Origin: Homarus americanus | Lineage: Eukaryota > Arthropoda > Malacostraca > Decapoda > Nephropidae | Direction: 5' to 3' | DNA: 64,000 bases | Assembly: GCF_018991925.1 (NCBI RefSeq) | Contig: NW_024755006.1 | Span: 119,501-183,500 of the forward strand | Part shown: piece by piece, positions 43,797-55,221 of the stretch | How the letters are laid out: each line of letters opens with the position of its first letter | Numbering within the stretch: the first letter of the stretch is position 1 | Made by a program: the position numbers and the translations under genes | Notes under the pieces: generated by a model | Told to the model about the DNA's origin: nothing | The model's database searches: none | Seen by the model: only the letters and a program-made list of their open reading frames with translations

Positions 43797-44570
43797 ATGG
43801 GGCCCAGAGGATGGGGGAGGAGGAGGAGGATGATGAGAAGGGGAGGAGGAGGAGGATGATGAGAGGGGAGGAGGTGGATGATGAGAGGGGGAGGAGGTGG
43901 ATGATGAGAAGGGGAGGAGGAGGATGATGAGAAGGGGAGGAGGTGGATGATGAGAAGGGGGGAGGTGATGAGGTGGATGATGAGAAGGGGGGAGGTGGAT
44001 GATGAAGGAGGAGGAGGAGGATGATGAGAAGGGGAGGAGGTGGAGGTGGATGATGAGAGAAGGGGAGGTAGATGATGAGAAGGGGAGGAGGATGATGAGG
44101 AAGGGGAGGGAGGAGGATGAGATGAGAAGGGGGAGTGGATGATGAAGGAGGAGAGGTGGATGATGAGAAGGGGAGGAGTGGGGGGAGGAGGTGGATGATG
44201 AGAAGGAGGAGGAGTGGATGATGGAGGGAGGAGGAGGATGGGGTGGATGATGAGAAGGGGGGATGATGAAGGGGGAGGTGGATGATGAGAAGGGGAGGAT
44301 GAGGATGATGAAGAAGGAGGAGGAGGTGGATGATGAGAAGGGGAGGAGGGATGAGGTGGATGATGAGAAGGGGAGGTGGATGATGAGAAGGGGGATGAGG
44401 TGGATGATGAGAAGGGGAGGAGGATGGATGATGAGAAGGGGAGGAGGAGGATGAGGGTAGATGATAGGGAGGAGGTGGATGAAGGGAGGAGGGAGGATGA
44501 GGTGGATGATAAGAAGGGGGAAGAGGTGGATGATGAGAAGGGGGAGGAGGTGGATGGTGAGGAGAAAAAA
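43797..44570. repeat. GGAGGTGGATGATGAGAAGGG purine-rich minisatellite
   Basis: About 770 bp, some 30 copies of a unit of 21-24 bp with a constant GGATGATGAGAAGGGGAGG core. Minus-strand Ser/Pro/His frames (279 and 303 codons) read through it because the unit is usually a multiple of three; not genes. Confidence 0.96.
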
Positions 44571-44654
44571 TAAGATGAGGAGGAAGAAAAGGTCTCGTGT
44601 TTGGAATAATATCCATTTTTTTTCAAGCGATTTTATACAAACTTAATTTTTTCC

Positions 44655-44775
44655 TGTTTAATCTGTCTTAGCTGTTAATCTGTCCTAGCTGTCTGTCTTA
44701 GCTGTTAATCTGTTCCTAGCTGTCTGTCTTAGCTGTTAATCTGTCTTAGCTGTGTTTAATCTGTCCTAGCAGTAT
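44655..44775. repeat. TCTGTCTTAGCTGTTAA array (17-31 bp)
   Basis: About seven TCTGTC(T/C)TAGCTGT cores, every second one followed by TAA. Confidence 0.92.
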
Positions 44776-45355
44776 ACCAATAAATTATAAACAAGAACTA
44801 AACTATTTATTAAAGTTGGTTTATTTACTAGTTAAACCACGAACGTTAAACTATTTATAGAGAGCGTTTTAGAGTTAAACCACGCCGCTAGGATGCTTTA
44901 TTTAACTGTACATAAATAAACACTAATAAGGAAACTATCACGTCTTATGTCTTGAGGTGACGGAAGCAATGGCTCCTCTCCTTTACACTGATAAGAAACA
45001 CCAAAAGATAAAAATAAACCTGTTTTTCTTATCTATAATTAACTTTTAATTTATGCATAAGTTTGTTAGGTTAGATAGACCACCTGAAGAATAAACACCC
45101 AAAAGCTAATCTAACCCAACTTTAATAACCAAAGTTGATGTAAGCTAAACCGACCTAATGTAACCTAACTCAGCTAGACAGTGTCAGGGTGGTTGATCTT
45201 CAGGTGAGAGAGAGAGAGCGAGAGAGAGATACTTGCCAATTGGACCATTACGTAGTTAACATGAAGGAGTCTCTCTCTGGATATAATCTCAACACATTAT
45301 TTCCCAGTGAACAAATTTCTACGCTCTGATAATTATGGTTCCTTGTCCTACAACC
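44776..45355. other. Unique interval with a short (GA)n
   Basis: About 580 bp; a (GA)n-like tract lies at 45206-45229. Otherwise no repeat, gene or RNA recognised. Confidence 0.5.
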
Positions 45356-45356
45356 T

Positions 45357-45357
<1 letters not shown>

Positions 45358-45403
<46 letters not shown>

Positions 45404-45512
45404 AATAATAATAATAATAATAATAATAATTAAACTTTAGAATACGTATAAAACACTACTACTACTACTACTGCTACTACTACTGCTATCACTACTGATA
45501 CTACTACTACCC
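45358..45512. repeat. (CAA)n-(TAA)n and (ACT)n trinucleotides
   Basis: CAA units at 45358-45400, TAA units to 45430, then ACT units with GCT variants at 45453-45512. Confidence 0.95.
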
Positions 45513-45552
45513 TGTACTATTATTATTATAGCTCTTTCTATAAATAGTTTTA

Positions 45553-45634
<82 letters not shown>
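45553..45634. repeat. (AC)n microsatellite
   Basis: An 82-bp pure AC run. Confidence 0.97.
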
Positions 45635-45636
<2 letters not shown>

Positions 45637-45699
45637 TTCTCAGAACTCCTATAAAAAAGTTGAATGTGTAAGATAGAAACTAGTTTGGTCTAGGATGTG

Positions 45700-46140
45700 T
45701 TTACCTCCCTCGTGCAGTTTCCCCCTCCCACTTCCTCCTCCTGCCCCCCCTCCCCTTCATGTCCTGTCCTCCTCCTTTCTGCACCTTCCTCTTCCATGTC
45801 CTGCCCTTTTCCTCCCCTGCCCTGTTTCCCCTCCCTTTTCTGCCCCTGTTCCTCCTCTGCCCCCTCCACTTTCTGCCCCTCCTCCTCCTCCCCTTCCTCC
45901 TCTTGCCCCCACTCCCTCTTCTTCCCATCCCTCCCCTCCCTCTTCCTCCTGCCCCCTCCCCTCCACTTCCTGCCCCCTCCTCCTACTACCCCTCTCTCAC
46001 CCCTCCTCCCCTCCTCTCCCTAAGCCTGGCCTGGATTCACATGAGATCGCAGTTTTAATTTCCTTCCCTCTCCCTCCTTTCTTCTCTCCCCCCTTTCTCT
46101 TTTCCTTCTTCTCTTCCTCTACCCTCCCCTGTACCCCCTT
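45700..46140. repeat. CCTCCTCCTGCCCC pyrimidine-rich tract
   Basis: About 440 bp, C/T-rich with recurring TTCCTCCT and GCCCCCTCC. Frames of 99-189 codons across it are compositional. Confidence 0.85.
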
Positions 46141-46279
46141 ATGGGAGATGACACAATATCTAACTGGCTCACTTAAGCTTCCGTACACACAAAGACAGCG
46201 TTCAAGATGTCGTCAATTTTGCTCTATGACTGTAGGTGACACACACACACACACACACACCTAGACCTCCCCCACTCTC

Positions 46280-47150
46280 GTCTCTGGCTGTGAGGAAGAG
46301 ACGTGAACACAATGCTTCTTGATGTCCCGTTATCTCAATACAAGGACTGGACTTGGTAAACTGTACTCCAGACGATCATTTTTTCTGTATTTTCAAATCT
46401 TTCTCTCTCTCTTCTAGGTATTGGGAGACTGGAGGTTTTGTGTGTGTGTGTGTTTTGTTGTGTGTGTGTTATGTGTGTGTGTGTGTACGAGACCCAATAC
46501 GCATCATTATCTCGAAACTAGGATCGAGACACTATTTTTTCTCTCACTTTGTCTCCCACTGTCTCGCTCTGTCTCACTGTGCCGTAACTGAGAATGTCTG
46601 CCAACTCAGCATAACACCTGACGTCTTTATAAACCCCCGTGTGTGTCTCAGGGTAATGACCACAACTCAACTGACTCATTCTCTAATATTTGAAGCTGAT
46701 TCGAGACGTGGTTCATACCTTAGCTATTAATGATATAACGAGCTGTAGAGTGTAAAAGGACAGTTTAGACGCCATCTTTACCTTCAATGTTATTATTATG
46801 TAAGAGTTAAATGTTTATCTCAAGGTTTTCAGGGCAGGATACTGGGTTAGGTCTTAATTCAGGGAAAAAACCTGTTCTAGTTAAACCTCAAAACCGCCTT
46901 TAAATCACCCAGGTTTGGAGAATCCTTGGTGAGTATTTGGTGTTCGTCCGCAAGAAAGTCTATATCTGTACTATAACCCGTAATTAACACACTGGGTTTT
47001 TATTGTTCCCTCGTCACCCTTTTCCGGGTTATAAAAATCATCACAGGTCGTCACAACGCAACAATAACATAACCGTAAGATCAACCCATAATAAAAATCT
47101 AAGAACATGACGGAGGTTTATGTAAAAATTATCCCGTAAAGCATCGTACG
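46280..47150. other. Mostly unique interval
   Basis: About 870 bp with only a short (GT)n at 46438-46487. A 125-codon plus-strand frame (46353-46730) runs through that GT tract and has no recognisable domain, so I do not call it. A small inverted pair, TATAACCCG (46972) with CGGGTTATA (47026), is visible. Confidence 0.5.
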
Positions 47151-47154
47151 GTTT

Positions 47155-47420
47155 AAGCGCGTGCTATCAACATTCCAGCGCTCAAAAATCCTCCCTCATC
47201 TGGCGTCAGGGTGCGGGGCGGCGGCGTGGCGTGGCGTGACGGGTGTTGCCCTTCCTCACAATAAGGAACGCGAGTTATGCTTCTTGGTTTGATTGGCCAC
47301 AAAACACGCTGATTATTGTCCTCCCTCCACCACCCGCCTGGAACTGCAAGCATTGTTATCGGAAGTAGAATAATTTTAAGAGGGACGAGGTAGTTGGTGT
47401 GGGTTCCCGTACGCATCGCT
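47155..47420. promoter_or_regulatory. Candidate CpG-rich regulatory patch
   Basis: About 260 bp, richer in CpG than its flanks, with GGGGCGGCGGCGTGGCG near 47215, a reverse CCAAT box (GATTGGCC, about 47290) and GCGTCAGG. No adjoining gene can be shown, so promoter function is inference only. Confidence 0.2.
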
Positions 47421-47861
47421 CGACTTGAAACACTCAGTGGGGAAAAAGTAGCGTACAAGGGAGGAGGAGGAGGGGGTGAATTAACGTACCGCTGAGCGTT
47501 ATGTCGTGCAGCTGTCAGGAGGATGGTGTGGTGGTGAGGAATGTGTGGTGTGGGGATGTTGGTAACAGTGAACGCTACTCGCTGTCAGTTATTTATAAAG
47601 CAAGGAGTAATAACAGTAGCAACAAGAATAATGACAAAACTACGTAACTACCATAACCACTACAACATAACTACCATCACAACAAAAACACCCCCCAGAA
47701 TAAGTACACAAACTATTCTAACACCCAAACACACTACACCAGGTGAGTAAACGTAGTAGCCGTAGTAACGAGAGAAAAAGTGACAAAGTTGACCAGCCAG
47801 CGACAGTGATGATGTGTACCTGTATAATTAACCTGTAATATATTGTACAGGTGTTCCTTAC

Positions 47862-47875
47862 TATTATTATTATTG

Positions 47876-47946
<71 letters not shown>

Positions 47947-48004
47947 GTTATTATTATTGTTATTATTATTGTTATTATTATTGTTATTATTATTATTATT
48001 ATTT
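47862..48004. repeat. (ATT)n microsatellite, long
   Basis: About 47 ATT units with regularly placed GTT variants in the right third (GTTATTATT triplets), a small higher-order pattern. Confidence 0.97.
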
Positions 48005-48092
48005 TATTTATTTTTTGTTGTTGTTATTGCTGTTGTTTTGGTTATTGGTTGAGAGAAATACAGTAGAGTTATATCACGCACATTTACAAGTC

Positions 48093-48093
48093 A

Positions 48094-48124
<31 letters not shown>
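48093..48124. repeat. (AC)n microsatellite
   Basis: A 31-bp pure AC run. Confidence 0.95.
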
Positions 48125-48127
<3 letters not shown>

Positions 48128-48224
48128 CCCTGGAGAACATTACTGTACAACTGTCACACCGAGAATGCAAGCTACTGTAGTGTTGCGAAAATTGTCCTTG
48201 TGATACACCTGTTGGGTCTACCTG

Positions 48225-48500
48225 CATCTGTCTCAGTGTATGTTAAAGACCACACCTGTCAAAATGTCTCAAAGGGCACACCTGTTGCATCTGTGTATAT
48301 TACAAACTACACCTTGCACTTATAGGTATTAGAAATCACACACTGTTGTAACTGTACATTAGTGACCACACAAGTTGTACCTGTGTGTATTATAAGTCAC
48401 ACAATTTGCATAATACAAACCACACCTGCTGCCTGGGTACATCTGCAACACCTGTATACCTTATAGATTACACCTGTTGCACTTATCTATAATATTATAA
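48225..48500. repeat. Diverged ACACCTGTTGCATCTGTGTATATTA repeat
   Basis: Six to seven loosely related copies with CACACCTGTTG and GTATATTA(T/C)A cores at 30-60 bp spacing. Confidence 0.6.
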
Positions 48501-48511
48501 TGATCAGGTGA

Positions 48512-49672
48512 CTACAGCTGATTCATACAACAGCTGATTCATACAACAGCTGATTCATACAACAGCTGATTCATACAACAGCTGATTCATACAACAGCTG
48601 ATTCATACAACAGCTGATTCATACAACAGCTGATTCATACAACAGCTGATTCATACAACAGCTGATTCATACAACAGCTGGTTCATACAACAGCTGATTC
48701 ATGCAACAGCTGATTAATGCAGCAGCTGATTCATGCAACAGTTGATTAATGCAACAGCTGATTCATACAGCAGCTGATTCATGTAACAGTTGAATCATAC
48801 AACAGTTGATTCATGCAACAGCTGAGTCATACAACAGCTGATTCATCCAACATACAACAGCTGATTCATGCAACAGTTGGGTCATACAACAGCTGATTAC
48901 GCACAACAGCTGAGTCATACAACAGCTGATTCATCCAACATACAACAGCTGATTCATGCAACAGTTGAGTCATAAGCCGATTGATTCATCAACATACAAC
49001 AGCTGACTCATGCAACAGTTGGGTCATACAACAGCTGATTCATGCAAAAGCTGAGTCATACAACAGCTGATTCATCCAACATACAACAGCTGATTCATGC
49101 AACAGTTGGGTCATAAACAACAGTTCATCCAACATACAACAGCTGATTCATGCAACAGCTGAGTCATACAACAGCTGATTCATCCAACATACAAGAACTG
49201 ATTCTTTAACAGTTGGGCCATACAACAGCTGATTCATCCAACATACAACAGCTGATTCATGCAACAGCTGAGTCATACAACAGCGTTCATCAACATACAA
49301 CAGCTGATTCATGTACAACAGCTGAGTCATACAACAGCTGTTCACCCAACATACAACTGATTCATGCATAAGCTGAGTCATACAACAGCTGATTCATCCA
49401 ACATACGACTGATTCTTGCAACAGCTGAGTCATACAACAGCTGATTCATCCAACATACAACAGCTGATTCATGCAACAGTTGGGTCATACAACAGCTGGA
49501 TCATCCAACATCGATTCATGCAACAGCTGAGTCATACAACAGCTGATTCATCAACATACAACAGCTGATTCATGCAACAGTTGGGTCATACAACAGCTGA
49601 ATCATCCAACATCTGATTCATGCAACAGCTGAGTCATACAACAGCTGATTCATACAACAGCCGATTCATAGC
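48512..49672. repeat. 1.16-kb ACAGCTGATTCATACA array (16-bp unit)
   Basis: The left 170 bp holds ten near-identical 16-bp units. To the right the unit diversifies (ATGC, ATCCAACAT, GTTGGGTCAT variants) and a higher-order repeat of roughly 55-75 bp emerges. Almost every unit has a CAGCTG E-box next to TGATTCA or TGAGTCA, the latter an exact AP-1 site. Confidence 0.97.
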
Positions 49673-49711
49673 TAGACAGAATCACACACGTACATAAATA
49701 CTGTTCAGGAC

Positions 49712-49812
49712 AAGTGGGAGGGAGGGAGGGAGGGAGGGGGGAGGGAGGGGGAGGAGGGAGAGGAGGGAGGAGGAGGGGGAGGGGGAGGGAGGGAGGGGGG
49801 GGAGGAGGAGTC
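49712..49812. repeat. (GGGA)n-rich polypurine tract
   Basis: GGGAGGGAGG units with GGAGGAGGGAG variants. Confidence 0.93.
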
Positions 49813-49874
49813 TTTGTGCCTCCCTCCTCCCTCCTCCTGTCCCTCTCCCCTCTTTGAATCCATCGCTGTTTCGC

Positions 49875-50345
49875 TCTCTCCTTCCTCTCTCTCTCCTCCC
49901 CCCTCCCTCTCTCACTCCCCTCTCTCTCTCCCCCTCCCTCTCTCCTCCCCCCCCTCCCTCTCTCCCTCCCCCCCTCCCTCCCTCTCTCCTCCTCCCCTCC
50001 CCTCTCTCCCTCCCCCTCTCTCACCTCCCCCCTCCCCTCTCCCTCCCCCCCCTCCCTCTCCTCCCTCCCTCCCCTCTCTCCTCCCCCCCTCCCCTCCTCT
50101 CCCTCCCCCCCCCTCCCTCTCTCCCCACTCCCCCCTCCCCTCTCTCCCTCCCCCCTCCTCCTCCCCCCTCCCTCCCTCTCTCCCTCTCCCTCCTCTCTCC
50201 TCCCCCCTCTCCTCCCTCCCTCCCTCCTCCTCCTCCTCCCTCCCTCTCTCACTCCCCCTCTCTCTCCCCTCCCCTCTCTCCTCCCCCCTCCCTCTCTCAC
50301 TCCTCCCCTCCCTCCCCTCCCCTTCCCCTCCCTCTCTCCTCCCTC
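49875..50345. repeat. CCCCTCCCTCTCTCC polypyrimidine array
   Basis: About 470 bp of nearly pure C/T with units of 17-25 bp. Together with the GGGA tract upstream it forms a large inverted purine/pyrimidine pair. Frames of 216-355 codons across it are artefacts. Confidence 0.93.
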
Positions 50346-50547
50346 CTACCTCTATATTTTTCTTTGTTCCCTCTTTTACTTCCCTCTCTCTTCTCCCCCT
50401 TCTTTTCCTTCTCCTCTCGCTTTCCTTTTCTTCTCTCTCTCTCTCCTCCTCCCATCTTATCTCTTTCCCTCCTTTATCCTTCCTCCCTTCTACCGTCACC
50501 TTGTTTATTCTGTCCGTCCATCCGTTTCTCCTGACACCACCACCACC

Positions 50548-50925
50548 ACCAGAGTGCAGTAGTGATAGTGATGGTGGTAGTGGTGGTGGTAGTGTGGGTG
50601 GTGGTAGTGGTGATGGTGGTGGTGGTGGTGATGGTGGTAGTGGTGATGGTGAGTGGGGTAGTAGTGGTAGTGTGGATGGTGGTAGCAGTGATGGTGGTGG
50701 TAGTGATGGTGGTAGTGGTGATGGTGGTAGTGTGGGTGGTGGTAGTGGTGATGGTGGTGGTGGTGATGGTGGTAGTGGTGATGGTGGTGGTGGTGGGAGT
50801 AGTAGTGGTAGTGGGCGGTAGTAGTGATGGTGGTAGTGGTGATGGTGGTAGTGTGGGTGGTGGTAGTGTGGGTGGTGGTAGTGATGGTGGTGGTGGTGGG
50901 AGAGGGTGGTGGTGGTGGGTGGGTG
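50548..50925. repeat. GGTGGTAGTGATGGTGGTAG trinucleotide array
   Basis: About 375 bp of GGT/AGT/GAT units with GTGTGGGTGG inserts. The minus-strand Thr/His frames are artefacts. Confidence 0.95.
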
Positions 50926-50984
50926 ACGGGCGTCGCGTCGTCTCCTTGTTTGGAACCCCGCGTTCGACCCTCCCGACAACCACT

Positions 50985-51345
50985 CCTCTCACCACCACCA
51001 TCACTACCACCATCACCACTACCACCACCACCAATACCACCACACACCTACCACCACTTACTACCAACACACCACCACCACTATCATCAGCATTACAACC
51101 ACCACCACGACACTAACACAGAACCACTATCACCACACCATTACTACCACCACACTACCACCACACCACCACCACCACCAGCCGCTCCCAGCACTACAAT
51201 CACCGGAAGAGGACTCAATATACTTACTACCACAAACCCTAATAAAACCGCTACCACCATCGGCCAGCAAAACAGTTACCACCACCACCACTGCTACCAC
51301 AACATTTACTCACCACTGCTACCATCGACTCACCACCACCACCAC
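50985..51345. repeat. (CAC)(CAT)(ACT) array, inverted relative to the preceding one
   Basis: About 360 bp. It is the complement in composition of the GGTGGTAGT array 60 bp to its left, so the two could base-pair over long stretches. Confidence 0.9.
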
Positions 51346-51537
51346 ATTCTTGACCACAGGGAAAGACGGTATTTGTGTTCCATCCTCTCATCCCCCCACT
51401 ATCACCTCTTTCTCACCCACTCTCTACACACACTCACTTAACACGTGTTTCTTTGTCACCTGCTATTTCTCTCTCTCTCAACTTTCTACTCTTATTTATT
51501 CACACCAATTTACGTTGTTTTTATGGTGTATGTGTGT

Positions 51538-51605
51538 AATAATAATAAACGGTTTATTAATAGAGTTGCAGCCGGTGGTTGAACATATACAGACTTACAT
51601 TTGAT
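51538..51605 (-). mobile_element. LINE 3' tail, homologue of the 25.2-kb tail
   Basis: On the minus strand it reads GTCTGTATATGTTCA, then GGCTGCAACTCT, AATAAACC and TTATTATTATT. The tail at 25143-25233 has the same blocks in the same order and spacing (CTGTATATTTTCA, GGCTGCCAAGCTC, AATAAACC, ATTATTATT). Sequence to about 51680 may belong to the same truncated copy. Confidence 0.65.
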
Positions 51606-51692
51606 TTAGACATAATGATATAATATGCGTTGAATACATTTACAGGGCTGTACAGTACATAAATCAGAGTTGTTTATTATTTTAACAGTAGA

Positions 51693-51695
51693 AAT

Positions 51696-51757
<62 letters not shown>

Positions 51758-51785
51758 CATTTTTTGTTTTTATTTGTTATTATTA

Positions 51786-51820
<35 letters not shown>
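51693..51820. repeat. (GT)n and (ATT)n microsatellites
   Basis: (GT)n at 51693-51756 and imperfect (ATT)n at 51777-51820. Confidence 0.95.
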
Positions 51821-51839
51821 ATTATTTTCCTATATTCAT

Positions 51840-52490
51840 CTCTCTCTCTTCCCCCTTCCATTTCTGTCTCCTTCATCTACTCCCAGTTCTTCCTCTTCCT
51901 ACTTCTGTTCCCTTCCTCTCCTCCTCCCCTCCCCCTCTTCCCTTTCCTTCTTTCCTCTACTTCACCTAGTTTCTTCTCCCTGCCTCCTCCCCTTTCTCTC
52001 ATTCCTCCCTCGTTCTCAAGAGACTTGTTGTTATTCCTCCTCCTCTTCTCTTATCTCCTCGTTATATACTTCTCCTTTTATGCCTCTTATCTGACCTTCT
52101 CATTATTCTCCCTCTTTACAATCATTCCACTCAATCCTCTCCTTCTCTACCGCTCACTCCTTCCTTCTTTCTCTCTCAGCTCTCCATCTTCTTCCCTCAT
52201 CCGTCACCATCAGCCTCCTCCTTCTCCTCACCCTCCTCCATCACTCTCCTCCCACACTCTCACCTCCTCCTCACTCACCTCCTCCATCACCTCCTCCCAC
52301 ACTCACCCTCCTCCTCACCTCACCATCTCCATCACCTCTCCACCCTCCCACACCTCACCTCCTCCTCACCTCACCAACCTCCATCACTCTCACCTCCCAC
52401 CTCCTCACTCCTCCTCCTCCTCACCCCTCCCTCCACCTCCCCCCCTCCTCCCTCCTCCTCCCTCCTCCTCCTCACCTTTACTCTTCCTCG
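51840..52490. repeat. Polypyrimidine tract with CACCTCCTCCTCAC units
   Basis: About 650 bp, C/T-rich. From about 52215 it becomes an imperfect CTCACCTCCTCC array. The plus-strand 266-codon frame begins in the GT repeat and is not a gene. Confidence 0.85.
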
Positions 52491-52689
52491 TCGCCGCTTA
52501 GAAGTTTAGTGGGCCATAGAGAGTACAGAAACAGGTCGTCTTATATTACAGAGACTAACAACAATGGGGAGGTAAGGACAGGTAGGGGAGAGGAATTGGG
52601 GGAGGAGGAGGATTCGTGTTTGAGAGGGTATAGGCAGGGGAGAAGGGAGGGAAGAATGAAGTGGGAAGGAATGAGGAGATGGGGAGGAA

Positions 52690-53072
52690 GAGATAGTGGT
52701 AGTGGGCGGTGGGGTAGTGTGGTGGTGGTGGTGGTGGGTGGTGGGGTGGTGGTGGTGGTAGTGGTGGTGGCGTGGTGGTGTGGCGGTGGTGGTGGTGGTG
52801 GTGGTGGTGGTAGTGGTGGTAGTGGTGGTGGTGGTGGTGGGGTGGTTGTGTGGTGGTGGGGGTGGTGGGTGGGAGTGTGTGGGGGGGTGGGGGGGTGGGG
52901 GGGAGGTGGTGGTGGTGGTGGGTGGTGGTGGTGGTGGGTGGTGGTGGGTGGTGGTGGTGGTGGTGGTGGTGGTGGTGGTGGGTGGGTGGTGGTGGTGGTG
53001 GTGGTGGTGGTGGTGGGTGGGTGGTGGGTGGTGGTGGTGGTGGTGGTGGTGGTGGTGGTGGTGGTGGTGGCG
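52690..53072. repeat. (GGT)n tract
   Basis: About 380 bp dominated by GGT with GGGT and GTGTGGGGG inserts. Frames on both strands (Gly/Val/Trp, His/Pro/Thr) are artefacts; one strand could form G-quadruplexes. Confidence 0.96.
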
Positions 53073-53159
53073 ACCTGCTGGGTTCTGTAATCTTACCTGT
53101 TGGTATGTAATAATTTGTAAGTAACTTTAAGTGTGAGTCGTAGTGATTATGACTTGTAA

Positions 53160-53285
53160 ATGTCCATACTGCCATAAGTGTTGGTAGTAGTGGTAGTGTT
53201 GTAAGTAGTTGTAGTGTTGGAAGTGGTGAGTGGTGGTAGTAATGGTAGTAGCTCTGTAAGTGGTGGTGGTGGTGGTAGGGGCGTA
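53160..53285. repeat. Degenerate GTAGTGGTAGTGTTG repeat
   Basis: About 125 bp of loose GTAGTGG/GTAAGTGG units. Confidence 0.75.
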
Positions 53286-53289
53286 TAAG

Positions 53290-53400
53290 TAGCTCCCTTA
53301 AGTAGTTTATAAGGAGGGGGCACTACATTGCAGCCCCGCGCTCGTCACGGCCGGGTAGATACTTAACAGAGCTTGAGTACGTTTTCAATACCTCGCTAAG
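53290..53400 (+). promoter_or_regulatory. Weak candidate core promoter
   Basis: A TATAAG box at 53308-53313 is followed about 30 bp downstream by a CpG-rich segment CCCCGCGCTCGTCACGGCCG. The spacing fits a TATA promoter, but no downstream gene is visible, so this is a motif-level note. Confidence 0.15.
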
Positions 53401-53407
53401 ACCAAGG

Positions 53408-53605
53408 ACACACACATAGTACGGACGGACTCACCACGGACGGAGACAACGCGGACGGACACAACAAGGACGGACGGACACACACATAGTGCGGGCGGAC
53501 ACTACACGTACACAAAACGGACGGACAAACCAGACATAATACGGACGCAATAACGTACTGTACATCCATCAGCAGACAGTGATCCGTCCGTCCGTCCGTC
53601 CGTTT
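53408..53605. repeat. ACGGACGGACACAAC repeats and (GTCC)n
   Basis: CGGACGGAC clusters at 53422-53540 and a pure (GTCC)n at 53583-53602. The two are complementary and lie 50-150 bp apart, so a hairpin is possible. Confidence 0.88.
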
Positions 53606-53679
53606 ATGTTTACTTGTTCCTCACTTAACGACACTCAGTTGTAATGACATGGTTAAATTGGTAGTTAAATAGTGTACGG

Positions 53680-53835
53680 AGGTGGGGGATTGTGATTGGC
53701 TGGTGTACAAGGGATGGTGGATGGTGATTGGCTGGAGGATGTTGGATGGTGATTGGCTGTGTACAAAGGATGGTGAATGGTGATTGGCTAGTGCACGAGT
53801 GATGGTGGACAGTGATTGGCTAGTGACAGTCCAAC
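53680..53835. repeat. ATGGTGATTGGCTGGTGTACA array (about 32-40 bp)
   Basis: Four to five copies, each with TGATTGGCT, a reverse CCAAT box. Confidence 0.9.
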
Positions 53836-53924
53836 CGTTAACAGCCAGTGGTTAATAAGACAGGTAATCAATTCGTCTATTTGGACAGGTAGACGGATTG
53901 ACAGGTAGATGAGCAGATAAACAC

Positions 53925-54455
53925 TCCACCTCACCCTCCCTCCCCACCTCCCCCTCCCCCCACCTCCCTCCCCTCACACCCATACCAAGGACCTCAGCGT
54001 GTCCTCCCTTCCTCTCCCCTTCCCTCCCTCTCCCCTTGTGGTGTTAGCGACTCCTGTTACACAAGAGAGTACGGCAATCCTCTCCCATCTCCCCCTCCCA
54101 CACCAACCAACCCTCTTCTCTCCCACACTAACCACCATCACCACCAGTTTTCATTTCTCTAACTTCTTCCTCTTCCATACTTCTCCTTCTCCTCACCCCC
54201 TCTTCCCTCCTCCTCCCTTCCCCCTCCTCCTCTCACCTCTCCCTCTCCCTCCTCCATCTCCTCCTCCCTCTCACCTCTCCCTCTCTCTCCCCCTCACCTC
54301 CCTCACCTCCCCCACCTCCTCTCACCTCCCTTCCTCCCCCTTACCTCTCCCTCCCTTTCACCTCTCCTCCCTCACCTCTCTCCTCACCTCTCCTCCTCCT
54401 CTCACCTCTCCCTCTCTCCCCTCACCTCCTTCCTTCCCTCTCTCCTTCAAGCGCT
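53925..54455. repeat. CCTCACCTCTCCCTCC polypyrimidine array
   Basis: About 530 bp with C/T-rich arrays at 53925-53985 and 54180-54450 around less repetitive sequence. The 191-codon frame is compositional. Confidence 0.85.
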
Positions 54456-54581
54456 ACACTTACCTTAATAATACTCTAAATGGATTACTTGCCATCACTC
54501 CTACGTTGATCTCTCTCTCTTTCTCTCTTTTGTATGAATGTATTTATTGTATTTCTGTTTTATTCAACATATGACAGACAC

Positions 54582-54622
<41 letters not shown>
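54582..54622. repeat. (GA)n microsatellite
   Basis: A 41-bp pure GA run. Confidence 0.96.
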
Positions 54623-54624
<2 letters not shown>

Positions 54625-54644
54625 ATACATATGTATTTCATTGT

Positions 54645-55074
54645 CGACCAGAGGAAGGTAGGGTGAAGGAGGGAAGAGACGGAAGGATGGAGAGGGGGGA
54701 GGGAAGGAAGGAAGGAAGAGGGTAGAAAAGAGAAGAACGGTAAGGAGGAAGGAGGGGTGGGAGAGAAGGGGGAGGGAGGAGGGGGGTGGGAAGGAGGAGG
54801 GTCGGAAGAAAGGAGGAGGAGATGAAGAGAGAAATAATAGGAAGAAGGAAAATAGAATAGGAGAGGAGAAAGGGACAAAGAAGATGGGGGAGGAAGAAGA
54901 GAGAGGAATGGGAAAAGGAAGTATGTGAGGGAGAGGAAGAGGACGAGGGAAGAGGAAGGAGGGAAGGAGGGAGGAGGGAGAGGAAGGAAGGAGAGAGGGA
55001 GATGAAGTGGAGAGAGAGAAGTGAGAACTTGACACTCTTCGAACACACAACAGCTCGTGCTGGTCGAGAGAGGG

Positions 55075-55110
<36 letters not shown>
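54645..55110. repeat. GGAAGGAGGGAGAGG polypurine tract ending in (GA)n
   Basis: About 460 bp, almost pure purine, with a (GA)n at 55077-55108. It mirrors the polypyrimidine tract at 53.9-54.45 kb. Confidence 0.9.
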
Positions 55111-55112
<2 letters not shown>

Positions 55113-55221
55113 TCACCTTGGCCATAATAACATCATATTAAACTTCACTCTTCAACAAGGACAGGAGGCTCTTGGCCGACACATGGAGGCCAGTACTGGT
55201 TCTTAATAGAAACCGTCTAGC

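Noticed and set aside
43715..44626. 303-codon Ser/Pro/His minus-strand frame
   Set aside because: Purine-rich minisatellite read from its pyrimidine strand.
46353..46730. 125-codon plus-strand frame
   Set aside because: It crosses a GT microsatellite (Val-Cys repeat) and has no recognisable domain or splice context.
48512..49672. CRISPR-like regular repeat array
   Set aside because: The repeats are 16 bp and contiguous, with no unique spacers, in a eukaryotic context without cas genes.
50945..50985. GCGTTCGACCCTCCC looked like a tRNA or SINE B box
   Set aside because: Upstream is a pure GGT array with no A box, and no cloverleaf can be drawn.
49814..51116. Several 180-355 codon frames on both strands (Ser/Pro, Gly/Ser, Thr/His)
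   Set aside because: Low-complexity pyrimidine and GGT/CAC arrays; frames on both strands overlap completely.
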